From positions 11,464,606 to 11,528,605 of the forward strand of contig CM046348.1 in NCBI GenBank assembly GCA_025403435.1: a stretch of DNA of 64,000 nt, in the 5' to 3' direction. A program made the position numbers and the translations under genes. Of this stretch, positions 12,637 to 23,783 are shown one piece after another (within the stretch, counting starts at the first letter, position 1; the number at the start of each line of letters is the position of its first letter). Below the pieces are notes generated by a model. The model did not search any database, was not told the DNA's origin, and saw nothing but the letters and a program-made list of their open reading frames with translations. This DNA comes from Artocarpus heterophyllus (lineage: Eukaryota; Streptophyta; Magnoliopsida; Rosales; Moraceae).

Positions 12637-14073
12637 TGTTAGACATGTATGCTCTAAGGAGTAAAAATGTAATACGTTTTTGGAGACATTTTTATCAATA
12701 AAGAATTTATTCATTTATATATATACCAAATATTGTCCTCTTTACGTTCATATTTGTTGAATGTATGATAAGCAAACAGTAGTCTGAGACTATCAGTCTA
12801 AACCTTAAGAGTTGGGCATATGATGGGATGATTATGCGGTAGACACGACTCTTAAGGTGATGGTCTAAAATATATGATCCGCAATCGAGGGAATAAAGTT
12901 GGGCGCTTTATTCATGTAAAGATTGTTATGTTGTCTATATCCCTTTTGGGAGATGGTTTGTCTTGGCCATCGGAGTTGGACTCCGTGAATAGAAACATTG
13001 GCGCATTGTCATAGGTGACGATGTGTTGGATCGGGACATAAAGTGAATTGATTTGGATTAATAATTCTGTCTTGGCAAATCGATTCACTTTAGACAATCA
13101 TTTGTATTGTATCTTAATCCTGAGATGAATAATGGGCCCGTTGTCTCGACTTGTGTCTTTTGATGTACCAATGGGTGACTCCCACATCTCTATAGTGGCA
13201 TGCATGCCGGTACGTTGGAGGCATGACTCTTGGTAGCGTAGACTTGTTATTCATAGATATGGAATCCATAGCTCCTCTTTAGGAGTAATGATATCCTCTT
13301 ATATGCGTTGTCCTGTAATTGGAAAACTGGAGCGCTCAACCATTTGGATACATAGGTGTAACCGAATGGTATACTATCTTTGGATGGTAAGTTTTCTAAT
13401 GGTGAGACAATGGAACGTAAGATAAAAATAATCGGGAAGGTAAGACAGAACTTGTCCTTAAGCCGATTATGGATGATCATATGGGGATGCGATACACTAT
13501 GATATGTCATGGAGACTTAGCTACACGAGCTTCGTAATTCTATAAAGTTCGAGAGTGCAGCTCCAAGCTTTTAGTGGAGTAGCGTTGGAGTTGATAATTG
13601 TGAAATGTATATCTGGGATATTGGGTTTCATAATTATCATGAGCTTGAACTTTATAGGTCCATTTTGGTCCCCTTTGCTAGCTCACAAAATCCTGTAACG
13701 ACACGGCGTGCTTTTCCAATAATTGGTGACTTATGTCGGATTTATCAGATTGGTTTAAAATTTATAAGAATCAAATAATTCATGTCTGTTTATCGGTTGA
13801 ATTAATTATGTAAGAAATTAGTTCAAGATGAACTTGTTGAATTATGGCGTTCGGATAATTCTTGTCTGTTTATCGGTTGTTTTAATTTTGGACAATTAGA
13901 ACAAGATAAACTTGTAGAAATATTGTGAATTGATCTATTTTCTTAGAGATTATCTTGATAAAGTTTGTTTTGATCAGATATCTTTTCTATTGGGCTATTT
14001 GAATCAAAACTGAGACTTTATCCTTTAGAATCTCGGGTGGAAAATAAAAGATTCGCGGAGATTTTTTCTCGGC

Positions 14074-14155
14074 AGTTCGGCATGCCGGATGACGTGTTCG
14101 GCCTGTCGAACTGGCCAGTTCGGCCTGCCTATCTCACAGTTCGGCATGCCGACCG
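14074..14155. repeat. CpG-rich dyad cluster in copia 5' LTR (U3)
   Basis: About four copies of the TTCGGC-NN-GCCGAA family dyad (GTTCGGCATGCCGGA, GTTCGGCCTGTCGAAC, GTTCGGCCTGCC, GTTCGGCATGCCGAC) directly upstream of the LTR TATA box. One copy shows a C-to-T change relative to the 3' LTR (14106 versus 21767), as expected from deaminated methylcytosine. Confidence 0.85.
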
Positions 14156-14270
14156 CGACAGCTAAGATTACGCGTTTTTCACGCGTATCTTATCAGATAT
14201 TGATCCGAACTTGATTCTATTTCGATTTTTGAGACCTAATCTGATATGGACTGACCCAAGGACCAATAGG

Positions 14271-14278
14271 TATAAAAA
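14271..14278 (+). promoter_or_regulatory. TATA box of copia LTR promoter
   Basis: TATAAAAA follows CCAATAGG; the same box lies at 21933-21940 in the 3' LTR. It probably sets the start of full-length element RNA about 30 bp downstream. Confidence 0.75.
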
Positions 14279-14672
14279 GGGAGTGAGTCTAATGATTTAC
14301 TCAGATCAATTTGAGAGATTAAGAGTGATACTCTTCTAGTGAGCATCTGAAAACTCCCTGAGAGCTTTTGTTCATAAATCACGAACACTAGCTTTGGGTT
14401 CTCTCTATTGGTTGGAAGGAGAGTCACCGGTGGAAGAGCTATACGTGTGAGCCCACACTCACTCCGGTTGTGGATAGAGAATAGCAAAGAAGACCAGTTG
14501 GTTGAGGCTCTTCTGGAACGTTACTTCTCTACACAGGTCGCGGAGGTTCTTCAGCACACTGAGGTTAGTAAGATCTGTTTAATTTATACATATAACATGT
14601 CAAACTTGTGTTTTGGAAAATACTCTGATGAAAAATTTTTAAAATTCCGCTGCGCACTTTGTTTCCAACAAT

Positions 14673-14684
14673 TGGTATCAGAGC
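14673..14684 (+). other. Primer binding site of nested copia
   Basis: TGGTATCAGAGC, two bases after the 5' LTR, complementary to the 3' end of initiator tRNA-Met. Confidence 0.95.
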
Positions 14685-15172
14685 CGAGGTTTTTACATAA
14701 ATTTGCAAGTTTGTGATCATGTTATATGCATAAATTTTGTGATCTTAATCTCTCCAATGCTTGAATTAAATTTTATAGAGAGATGGCACTCTAGGTTTCT
14801 ATATAATATATATGTTGTCATGGATTATATGGTGAATGTTTATTAATTAATTATGGTTGATTAAATTGTTGTTTAATTATTTATTAATTAATTAATACCG
14901 GTTATGGTTCCTTAGAGGTTAGAATGTGTATCTAGGTTTTTCATGTAATTAGATGGCGGACTATCATCTCCGTCTAGGAATTATTATTTAATTTGTAAGA
15001 ATTTTATAATTAAATAATTATTCGGAGAAGACGGAACGAGAAGTCGGATCTTGAAGATAGATGATGGCGCCTCCAGGTATTTCCTGAGTCTCTAATTTTA
15101 TGTTTTTGAATTGTTGAAAATAAAATTGATGAATTGCATTAAAATTGTATTTTCTGGATTGAGGGTTTTCTG

Positions 15173-15363
15173 CTCGGTCGGCATGCCGAACCTCACAGTT
15201 CGGCAGGCCGAAGGTCACAGATCGGCAGGCCGGACGTATGGTCCGGCAGGCCGACAGTGGGGCAGAAATTTTGGTGCTCTGCCGGCAGGCCGAACCTTCA
15301 TGTTCGGCAGGCCGAACCACCATGATCGGCAGACCGATCACCCAGATCGGCCTGCCGACCGAG
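15173..15363. repeat. CpG-rich dyad array in copia leader (about eight units)
   Basis: Eight imperfect units in about 190 bp, for example GTTCGGCAGGCCGAAG, GATCGGCAGGCCGGAC, GTCCGGCAGGCCGAC and ATCGGCAGACCGAT. Each is an inverted repeat around a 2-bp centre. Some units change both arms together (ATCGG...CCGAT against TTCGG...CCGAA), which keeps the dyad intact. The array lies in the transcribed leader, so each unit could be a small RNA hairpin. The open frames through it are artefacts of composition. Confidence 0.9.
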
Positions 15364-15849
15364 AGCTGCCAGGCGTCTAGAAAAGGTGCGATTTTTTCAG
15401 TGCAGTTTTAATTTTATTTTTTGGGACGATTCTGAGAAACATTAAATTTGGATATGACCGGAAATATGAAGTGTTCGATTCATACGGGATTGAGGACTTG
15501 AAGATGGATATTACATGAAGAAGGATACAGCTTGAGGATTCAAGGATGAAGAATCGATAAATGTCTCGATTATTCTCTTGTAATCTTATTTTTTCTATTC
15601 TCTAGGGTGGAACCATAATATTACGGTTATTATTATTATGCTTGTAGCTTTGCTTGATTGCTTTGCTTGTCTGCATTATAATATGATTTACCATGTATAT
15701 TGATAACATGTCATATAGAATAGGGAGTGCCGCTCATATTAAAATTGTTCATGCATAATTTTAAAATAAAACCTTGACTTCAAAAGATTGAGTGGGAGAA
15801 GGTTTTCGAAGAGAGAACCTAAGGCCTCCATCGTTGGTCCATAGGAAGA

Positions 15850-16177
15850 ACATGATGGTCCCAACCCCTAGGAAGGGATTTCTATCATGTACCAGATTGG
15901 ATCTCTGAAAGGATAAGGTATTTTAGTATGATTTATGGTTGCACACCCCTAGGTGGTGATTATAAATCATGGATAAAATATTAAAACGGTGGTTATACAC
16001 TCACGTTAACTTTATTATTAACCTCCCCTAGGAGCTCTGTTAATAAAATTAATGGCCAAAGAAACGATTATTAGTATATGCTGGATCATACGGGTCCTGG
16101 ATGGCATATATTAATCAGGAGGGGATCCGTGTTCCTGATTGAATTTGGCATGACTCCCCTAGGAGCTTGTTGAATTC
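15850..16177 (+). other. Series of leader hairpins with CCCCTAGG heads
   Basis: Four hairpins lie just upstream of gag. Each carries CCCCTAGG at its tip (15865-15872, 15946-15953, 16025-16032, 16156-16163). Outer stems: ACATGATGG/CTATCATGT (15850-15890), ATGATTTAT/ATAAATCAT (15928-15970), TTATTAAC/GTTAATAA (16015-16046), and GAATTT/GAATTC with one G-U pair (16141-16177). The inner stem around the CCTA tip is CACC/GGTG in the second and CTCC/GGAG in the third and fourth, a compensating change. A fifth hairpin without this head lies at 16070-16115 (12-bp arms starting ATTAGTATATGC). Position and the self-complementary CCTAGG suggest a dimerisation or packaging signal for element RNA. This is inferred from sequence only. 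Confidence 0.7.
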
Positions 16178-16328
16178 TGAGTTGGGAATTATCGTTGTAA
16201 GGTTGTGATATTTTCAAGGTTTTGACACATAAACACATTTGTATGATTTTACATGATTGTGTTATCTTACTAAATTATTATATATGTTTGCTTATGTTTG
16301 GTATATGATTCTTTATTGTAGATTGAAA

Positions 16329-19300
16329 ATGTCTAAAAACACTTTATCATCGATACTTGACAAAAACCAATTAACCGGTGAGAACTATAATGATTGGAAA
16401 CGGAACCTGGACATCGTCCTTTCCTTTGAGAAACTAAAATATGTTCTGACAACTCCTTGTCCTCCCGAGCCTACGGGAGACTCAAGTAATGAGCAATTCC
16501 AAGCGTACGAACGCTGGAAAGATGCTAATGATCAAGCCCGCTGCTATGTTATGGCTAGCATGAATAACGTGCTGCAGGCTCAACATCAGGATTATGAGAC
16601 TGCGAAGCAGATCTTGGATAATCTTGAGGACATGTTTGGAGGCCAGGCCATAACAAAGCGGCAAGGGGCGCTTCGGAAACTCTTAAACTGTAGACAGAGA
16701 CCGGGGACATCTGTAAAGGAGCACATAATGTTGGTCATGGGTTACCTCGCTGAGGCTCAAACCAATGGAGCCGACATCGATGCTGAAACTCAGATGACTA
16801 TGGTCTTTGAGACTCTGTCTAAGGAATTTATTCCGTTTAGAGCTACTTTTAATCTAAGCAATAGACGGGATATGACCTTGACAGAACTGATGAAACAGTT
16901 ACAAGAGTTTGAACTGCTGATCAGGGAGTCTCCTGCTGGTGGAGAGGCCAATATGGTAGCTGCTTCTGGTTCCAATCCTAACTCTGGGAATGGAAAGAAA
17001 CAACGGGCCAAGAGTGGGAAGTCTTCTATTCCTATTGCTACCAAGAGCAAGAAGAAGAAGAAGAAGAACCCAAAGAAGCTTAAGTGCTTCTTTTGTGGTA
17101 AGGTCGGGCATATAAAGAAGCATTGCAAGGACTTCCTTTCCAAGGGAGGTAGGTGTGATCTTCTATATTTAGAAACTTGTTTGGTTGAGGAATCCAGTGA
17201 CATTTGGGTCATAGATTCTGGTGCAACTAATCATGTTTGTGTTTCTCTGCAGGGATTCAAAGAAACGAGAAGTCTACTTCGTGAAGACTTAACGCTTCGG
17301 ATGGGCGATGGATCCTTGGTCTCAGCGGAAGCAGTGGGAGATGTCCATCTTTATTTTGATAATTATAGGAGTTTAATTTTGCGAGATTGTTTTTATGTTC
17401 CTAAATTTAAAAGGAATTTAATTTCTGTATCTTCTTTATTTAAAGACTCCTACGTGGTATCTTTTAATGAAAAAGTGGTGATTCGTAAAAACAAATCTTT
17501 TATCTGTTATGGATGGATGCAAAATAATCTATATTTTATCAAACCTAAGATGGACCTGTTGCTTAATGCTGAGATAAATGATAATGACTCAAAAAGACTT
17601 AAAACTTCTCACTCTAATAAGACTTATCTTTGGCATTTGCGCCTTGGCCATATTAACCTAAATAGGATTCAAAGGTTGGTAAGGGATGGACCTTTAAGTC
17701 ACTTAAAGGTGGAATCTATACCTCAATGTGAGTCTTGTTTGGAGGGTAAAATGACCAAAAGACTATACGGGTCTAAGGGCAATAGGGCCGAAGGGGTTCT
17801 AGAACTTGTGCATAGTGATGTTTGCGGACCGATGAACATCCGGGCACGAGGAGGGTATGAGTACTTCGTTACTTTCATTGACGATTACTCTAGATATGGG
17901 TATGTGTACCTAATGCACCACAAAAGCGAAACTTATGATAAGTTCAGGGAGTTTCGGGCTGAAGTGGAAAAGCAATTGAGTAGACCCATAAAGGCACTTC
18001 GATCTGATCGAGGTGGGGAATACCTTTCTGATGAGTTCTTGGGACACTTGTTAGAGAATGGGATTTTATCCCATTTGACTGCGCCGGGCACTCCGCAGCA
18101 GAATGGCGTAGCAGAGAGAAGGAATAGGACTTTGTTGGACATGATTCGGTCCATGATGAGTTATTCATCATTGCCTTTATCCTTTTGGGGATATGCACTA
18201 CAAACCGCATGTTATCTTTTGAACAATGTGCCTTCAAAATCGGTCCCTAAAACTCCTCACGAGTTGTGGACAAGACGGAAGACATCCTTAAACCATATTC
18301 GCATATGGGGATGTCCAGCTCATGTCCTGTTTAAGGATCCGAATAAGTTGGAAGCACGTTCAGAAGTTTGCGTGTTTGTAGGATATCCAAAAGGGACTAA
18401 AGGGGGTTATTTTTATAACCCAAAGGAAAATAAAGTCGTGGTTTCAACTAATGCAACTTTCCTTGAGGAGAGTTACATGAATGACTTTAAACCTCAAAGC
18501 AAAGTGGTGCTTGAGGAGTTGAGGGGTAATCCGTTTACTCCGAAGGTTCTGAACGAAACCATTCCGATCGGTGTAGAAAAACCAAACAAACCTGAACAAC
18601 AACCTCAGGGGCTTCGGCGTAGTGGGAGGATCGGGTGTCAACCTGAGAGGTATATGTTCAATGGGGAGGTCTTTTTGGCTGAACCAGATGAACATGACAG
18701 GGATCCTTATACTTACGCAGAAGCTATGGAGGATGTTGATTCAAGACTCTGGACAGAGGCCATGAACATTGAGATGAAGTCTATGGAGACTAATCGGGTC
18801 TGGGAGCTTGTGGATCTTCCCGAAGGGGTAAAACCCATAGGGAGTAAGTGGATCTACAAGAGGAAAAGAGGAGTTGATGGAAAGGTCGAAACCTTTAAGG
18901 CTAGACTGGTAGCTAAGGGTTATACGCAAAAGGAAGGAATCGATTATGAGGAAACCTTTTCGCCTGTAGCCATGCTTAAGTCCATCCGGATTCTCTTATC
19001 CATAGCTGCCGCTCTCGACTACGAGATTTGGCAGATGGATGTCAAGACGGCTTTTCTGAATGGCTATCTTGATGAGTCCATTTATATGGAACAACCAGAC
19101 GGGTTCAAGGTCACGGGTCAAGAGGGTAAGGTTTGTAAGTTGCTAAAGTCTATTTATGGACTTAAGCAGGCTTCTCGTTCTTGGAACATAAGATTTGATC
19201 AAGTGATCAAGACTTATGGGTTCTCACAAAATGTGGATGAACCATGTGTTTACAAACACATTAAGAATGGGAAGGTGGTTTTTTCTACTACTCTATGTAG

Positions 19301-20283
19301 ATGACATTCTGCTAATTGGCAATGACGTTGGGGCGTTGTCATCGGTCAAATTATGGTTGACCAAGCAGTTTGACATGAAGGACTTGGGTGAGGCTAATTT
19401 TGTTCTCGGTATCCAGATCTTTCGGGATAGGAAGAACAAAATGATAGCTTTGTCACAGGCCGGGTACATAGATAAAATTCTCAGGAGGTTTACAATGCAG
19501 GATTCCAAGAAAGGTGGGCAACCATCTAGGTCTGGAATTACTCTTTCTAAGAAAGACTCTCCAAAGTCTTATGAAGAAAGAGAATACATGAAGAAGGTGC
19601 CTTATGCTTCGGCAGTGGGTAGTCTCATGTATGCCATGCTTTGCACTCGACCAGATATTAGCTATGCGGTCGGAATTGTGAGTCGATTTCAGGCGGATCC
19701 AGGACCAAACCATTGGGTTGCGGTAAAGCATATTTTCAAGTACCTGAGAAGGACTCGTGAGTATATGCTTGTGTATTCGGGTGAGGATTTAACTCCTCTA
19801 GGATACACTGATTCGGATTTTCAATCCTGCCTGGATTCTAGGAAATCGACTTCAGGGTTTGTGTTTACTCTGGGTGGCGGTGCCATCAGTTGGAGAAGTG
19901 CGAAGCAAGATTGCACTTCGGATTCAACGATGGAGGCCGAGTATGTGGCGGCTAGTGATGCTTCGAAAGAAGCAGTGTGGCTCCGCAAGTTCCTTGGGGA
20001 TCTTGAGGTAGTTCCTGGTGTGGATAAAGCGGTATCACTGTACTGTGATAACAGTGCGGCGGTAGCTAATGCTAAGGAACCAAGATTTCACAAGAAGAGT
20101 AAGCATATTGATCGGAAGTATCATGTGATAAAGGACTTCGTTGAGAGCGGGCATGTCACGGTGTGCAAGATCGCGTCAGAGGACAATTTAGCTGATCCAT
20201 TTACGAAGACACTTTCTGGGAGAGTCTTCGAAAGGCATGTGGAAGCTATGGGGATGCGAAATTTGCAGTATTTACTCACTTAG
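16329..20283 (+). pseudogene. copia Gag-Pol polyprotein, one frameshift in RT
   Basis: The ATG at 16329 opens a frame of about 1317 codons, counting across one frameshift. Order: Gag with a Lys-rich tract (about 17047-17080) and CCHC knuckle [14 protein letters not shown] (17085-17126); protease DSGA (Asp codon at 17214); integrase with HHCC motif (LRLGH...CESC) and DDE residues in [17 protein letters not shown] and VAERRNRT; reverse transcriptase starting near 18750 with [15 protein letters not shown] and YVDD (19294-19305); RNase H (EAEYVAASDASKEAVWL) to the stop at 20281-20283. A run of six T at 19279-19284 shifts the frame just before YVDD; one T fewer would keep it. This could be a real mutation or a sequencing error in a homopolymer. 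All catalytic motifs I looked for are otherwise present. The start was chosen as the first ATG in frame; sequence upstream of it is leader. Confidence 0.9.
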
Positions 20284-20286
20284 TGC

Positions 20287-20297
20287 AAGTGGGAGAT
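20287..20297 (+). other. Polypurine tract of nested copia
   Basis: AAGTGGGAGAT abuts the 3' LTR, the usual plus-strand priming site in plant copia elements. Confidence 0.85.
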
Positions 20298-22332
20298 TGT
20301 TAGACATGTATGCTCTAAGGAGTAAAAATGTAATACGTTTTTGGAGACATTTTTATCAATAAAGAATTTATTCATTTATATATATACCAAATATTGTCCT
20401 CTTTACGTTCATATTTGTTGAATGTATGATAAGCAAACAGTAGTCTGAGACTATCAGTCTAAACCTTAAGAGTTGGGCATATGATGGGATGATTATGCGG
20501 TAGACACGACTCTTAAGGTGATGGTCTAAAATATATGATCCGCAATCGAGGGAATAAAGTTGGGCGCTTTATTCATGTAAAGATTGTTATGTTGTCTATA
20601 TCCCTTTTGGGAGATGGTTTGTCTTGGCCATCGGAGTTGGACTCCGTGAATAGAAACATTGGCGCATTGTCATAGGTGACGATGTGTTGGATCGGGACAT
20701 AAAGTGAATTGATTTGGATTAATAATTCTGTCTTGGCAAATCGATTCACTTTAGACAATCATTTGTATTGTATCTTAATCCTGAGATGAATAATGGGCCC
20801 GTTGTCTCGACTTGTGTCTTTTGATGTACCAATGGGTGACTCCCACATCTCTATAGTGGCATGCATGCCGGTACGTTGGAGGCATGACTCTTGGTAGCGT
20901 AGACTTGTTATTCATAGATATGGAATCCATAGCTCCTCTTTAGGAGTAATGATATCCTCTTATATGCGTTGTCCTGTAATTGGAAAACTGGAGCGCTCAA
21001 CCATTTGGATACATAGGTGTAACCGAATGGTATACTATCTTTGGATGGTAAGTTTTCTAATGGTGAGACAATGGAACGTAAGATAAAAATAATCGGGAAG
21101 GTAAGACAGAACTTGTCCTTAAGCCGATTATGGATGATCATATGGGGATGCGATACACTATGATATGTCATGGAGACTTAGCTACACGAGCTTCGTAATT
21201 CTATAAAGTTCGAGAGTGCAGCTCCAAGCTTTTAGTGGAGTAGCGTTGGAGTTGATAATTGTGAAATGTATATCTGGGATATTGGGTTTCATAATTATCA
21301 TGAGCTTGAACTTTATAGGTCCATTTTGGTCCCCTTTGCTAGCTCACAAAATCCTGTAACGACACGGCGTGCTTTTCCAATAATTGGTGACTTATGTCGG
21401 ATTTATCAGATTGGTTTAAAATTTATAAGAATCAAATAATTCATGTCTGTTTATCGGTTGAATTAATTATGTAAGAAATTAGTTCAAGATGAACTTGTTG
21501 AATTATGGCGTTCGGATAATTCTTGTCTGTTTATCGGTTGTTTTAATTTTGGACAATTAGAACAAGATAAACTTGTAGAATTATTGTGAATTGATTTATT
21601 TTCTTAGAGATTATCTTGATAAAGTTTGTTTTGATCAGATATCTTTTCTATTGGGCTATTTGAATCAAAACTGAGACTTTATCCTTTAGAATCTCGGGTG
21701 GAAAATAAAAGATTCGCGGAGATTTTTTCTCGGCAGTTCGGCATGCCGGATGACGTGTTCGGCCTGCCGAACTGGCCAGTTCGGCCTGCCTATCTCACAG
21801 TTCGGCATGCCGACCGCGACAGCTAAGATTACGCGTTTTTCACGCGTATCTTATCAGATATTGATCCGAACTTGATTCTATTTCGATTTTTGAGACCTAA
21901 TCTGATATGGACTGACCCCAAGGACCAATAGGTATAAAAAGGGAGTGAGTCTAATGATTTACTCAGATCAATTTGAGAGATTAAGAGTGATACTCTTCTA
22001 GTGAGCATCTGAAAACTCCCTGAGAGCTTTTGTTCATAAATCACTAACACTAGCTTTGGGTTCTCTCTATTGGTTGGAAGGAGAGTCACCGGTGGAAGAG
22101 CTGTACGTGTGAGCCCACACTCACTCCGGTTGTGGATAGAGAATAGCAAAGAAGACCAGTTGGTTGAGGCTCTTCTGGAACGTTACTTCTCTACACAGGT
22201 CGCGGAGGTTCTTCAGCACACTGAGGTTAGTAAGATCTGTTTAATTTATACATATAACATGTCAAACTTGTGTTTTGGAAAATACTCTGATGAAAAATTT
22301 TTAAAATTCCGCTGCGCACTTTGTTTCCAACA
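20298..22332 (+). repeat. 3' LTR of nested copia (2035 bp)
   Basis: Near-identical to 12637-14670, with the dyad cluster at 21735-21817 and TATA box at 21933-21940. It ends TTTCCAACA, followed by target copy TTTGC at 22333-22337. Confidence 0.95.
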
Positions 22333-22337
22333 TTTGC

Positions 22338-23780
22338 TGCGTACAAGCTCGAGGGTGGCGCTAACACTTGGTGGAAGCAGGCTAAGCGTCTGGAGCGTGG
22401 TGGCGATATCAGTTGGGACAGGTTCGAGGAACTGTTCTATGATCGATATTTTTCGCAGGGGTATAGAGATCAGAAGGCAACTGAGTTTTATAGGTTGCAG
22501 CAGGATGATCTGTCAGTTCGGGAATATGAGGCAAAGTTTAATGAGTTGGCTAGGTTTGCTCCATCGGCGGTGGCAGCGGAGCGTGAGAAATGTATTAAGT
22601 TTCAGGAAGGACTCAAGGCTCCTATTCGGCGGTAGTTGGTTGCTCTACGGCTTAGGAGTTTCGGAGAGTTTGTGTTGTCGGTGATCTCTGTGGAGAATGA
22701 TTATGTGTAGTATTGTGAGGACCAAGCCAAAGCTTCAGGAGGACCGTAGAGGAGTGGCAGGAAGAGCACCAGTAATCGTCCAGCTCCAGGGAAAGGCAAG
22801 CAAGGCGGTGCGACCAGTGGTAGCAGCAGTTCATCTGGCAGCGGACGCAGCAATCCCTACAGCTTCCATTGTCATTTCTGTCAGCAGCCCGGACACATCA
22901 AGAGGAATTGCCCGATCAGGAGTGCTCGTCTTGGATCTCAGACCGGGGAGGATGCCAGTCGTTCGTCTCAGCCTCAGACCCTACCTCCGCCTCCGCAGTA
23001 CCTGCAGTTGCAGAATCCGTAGTTCTCTCCTCAGCAATTCTCATATCCGGTACGGGGGCAGCAGCCGCAGCATTTTCAGCTCAGTGTTCCTCAGTATCGA
23101 GAGCCGAGTACAGGTAGTGTGCAGTCGTCTCCATCTCAGCAGTATCAGCCGAGTAATCCAGGACCCAGCAATGTCGGTAGAGGGAAAGGAAAGGCGCCAA
23201 TGCAGGTTCATGCAATGGCATCTGGAGGGTCAGATTCTCAGACTGGTAACGCGGTTGTTGATGGTATGATTTTGGTTTCCAGATCTTTAGCTCGCGTTTT
23301 ATTTGATACCGGTGCCTCTCATTCTCTCATTTCGAGTTCTTTTGTATATGCCTTGGGATTAGAGATAGAAGAGTTTAATGAACCCTTAGTCATAACTTCT
23401 CCCTTGGGGCGGGTGTGTGTAAATTGTATGTGTAAATCCTGTAAAATAAAGATTGAGGATGAGATTTTGAAAAGTGATTTGATTATACTCCCCATGAGCT
23501 CCTATGATGTAATTCTAGGGATGGACTGGTTGTCCAGGTATAGTGCAGTCGTGGACTGCCAACTTAGAAAAGTGACCCTAGTGTCTGATAGGGGGACGGT
23601 GATCACTTACCAAGGTGGTGGTGATTGGTTAATGAGTGAGCGTCTCATGAAGTCTTGTCTAGGAGGGCGAAGGAATCTAGGTTGTTGTGCTTTTCTTGCC
23701 AACTTGGATTGCGAGCCCTATGTTCCGAGAGGTAGTTTAGCGATTTCGGTGGTTGATGAGTTCGAGGATGTCTTCCCGAC
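22338..23780 (+). pseudogene. gypsy Gag C-terminal part and protease, with TAG stops
   Basis: The gag frame resumes after the copia insertion with the classic Ty3 capsid motifs YKLEGGANTWW, RYFSQGYRDQKATEF and LSVREYEAKFNELARFAP. It continues to the CCHC knuckle CHFCQQPGHIKRNC (22870-22911), a Gln/Pro/Ser-rich linker, and the aspartic protease (LFDTGASHSLI, Asp codon 23305). In-frame TAG codons lie at 22633, 22708, 22747 and 23020. One base is missing near 23772, where a TTT run appears as TT, which throws the following reverse transcriptase into another frame. Gag and protease would normally be made as one polyprotein with pol. A 190-codon frame at 22697-23269 in another phase is a shadow. 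Confidence 0.88.
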
Positions 23781-23783
23781 GAG

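Larger units (their letters stand above)
12637..14670 (+). repeat. 5' LTR of nested copia
   Basis: Near-identical to 20298-22332. It has TGTT...AACA ends. A dyad-repeat cluster (14074-14155) lies about 115-200 bp upstream of a clear TATA box. Differences from the 3' LTR include two substitutions near 13920-13935, a C-to-T at 14106 inside a dyad, one missing C near 14258, and G/T and A/G changes near 14385 and 14441. Short minus-strand open frames are present in both copies only because the LTRs are duplicates. Confidence 0.95.
12637..22332 (+). mobile_element. Nested young Ty1/copia retrotransposon
   Basis: The element begins TGTTAGACATG and ends TTTCCAACA. It has two LTRs of 2034 and 2035 bp and an exact 5-bp target duplication TTTGC (12632-12636, 22333-22337) inside the gypsy gag gene. 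By eye the LTRs differ by about five substitutions and one indel, so insertion was recent. Gag, protease, integrase, RT and RNase H follow in copia order. A long leader (14671-16328) holds two structured regions, an inverted-repeat array and a hairpin series. The long LTRs and the Gag start ([20 protein letters not shown]) suggest the Angela/Tork side of copia, not firmly assigned. One extra T at 19279-19284 breaks the pol frame; otherwise it looks complete. Confidence 0.95.

Noticed and set aside
12912..13510. Identical short minus-strand frames at 12912-13510 and 20573-21171
   Set aside because: Their apparent conservation only reflects the two near-identical copia LTRs.
14671..14690. TGGTATCAGAGC motifs as possible tRNA genes
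   Set aside because: They lie directly after LTRs and are primer binding sites; no tRNA cloverleaf surrounds them.
22697..23269. 190-codon frame overlapping the gypsy gag/protease region
   Set aside because: It is in a different phase from the CCHC knuckle and protease, is rich in Arg/Ser/Val, and is a shadow.
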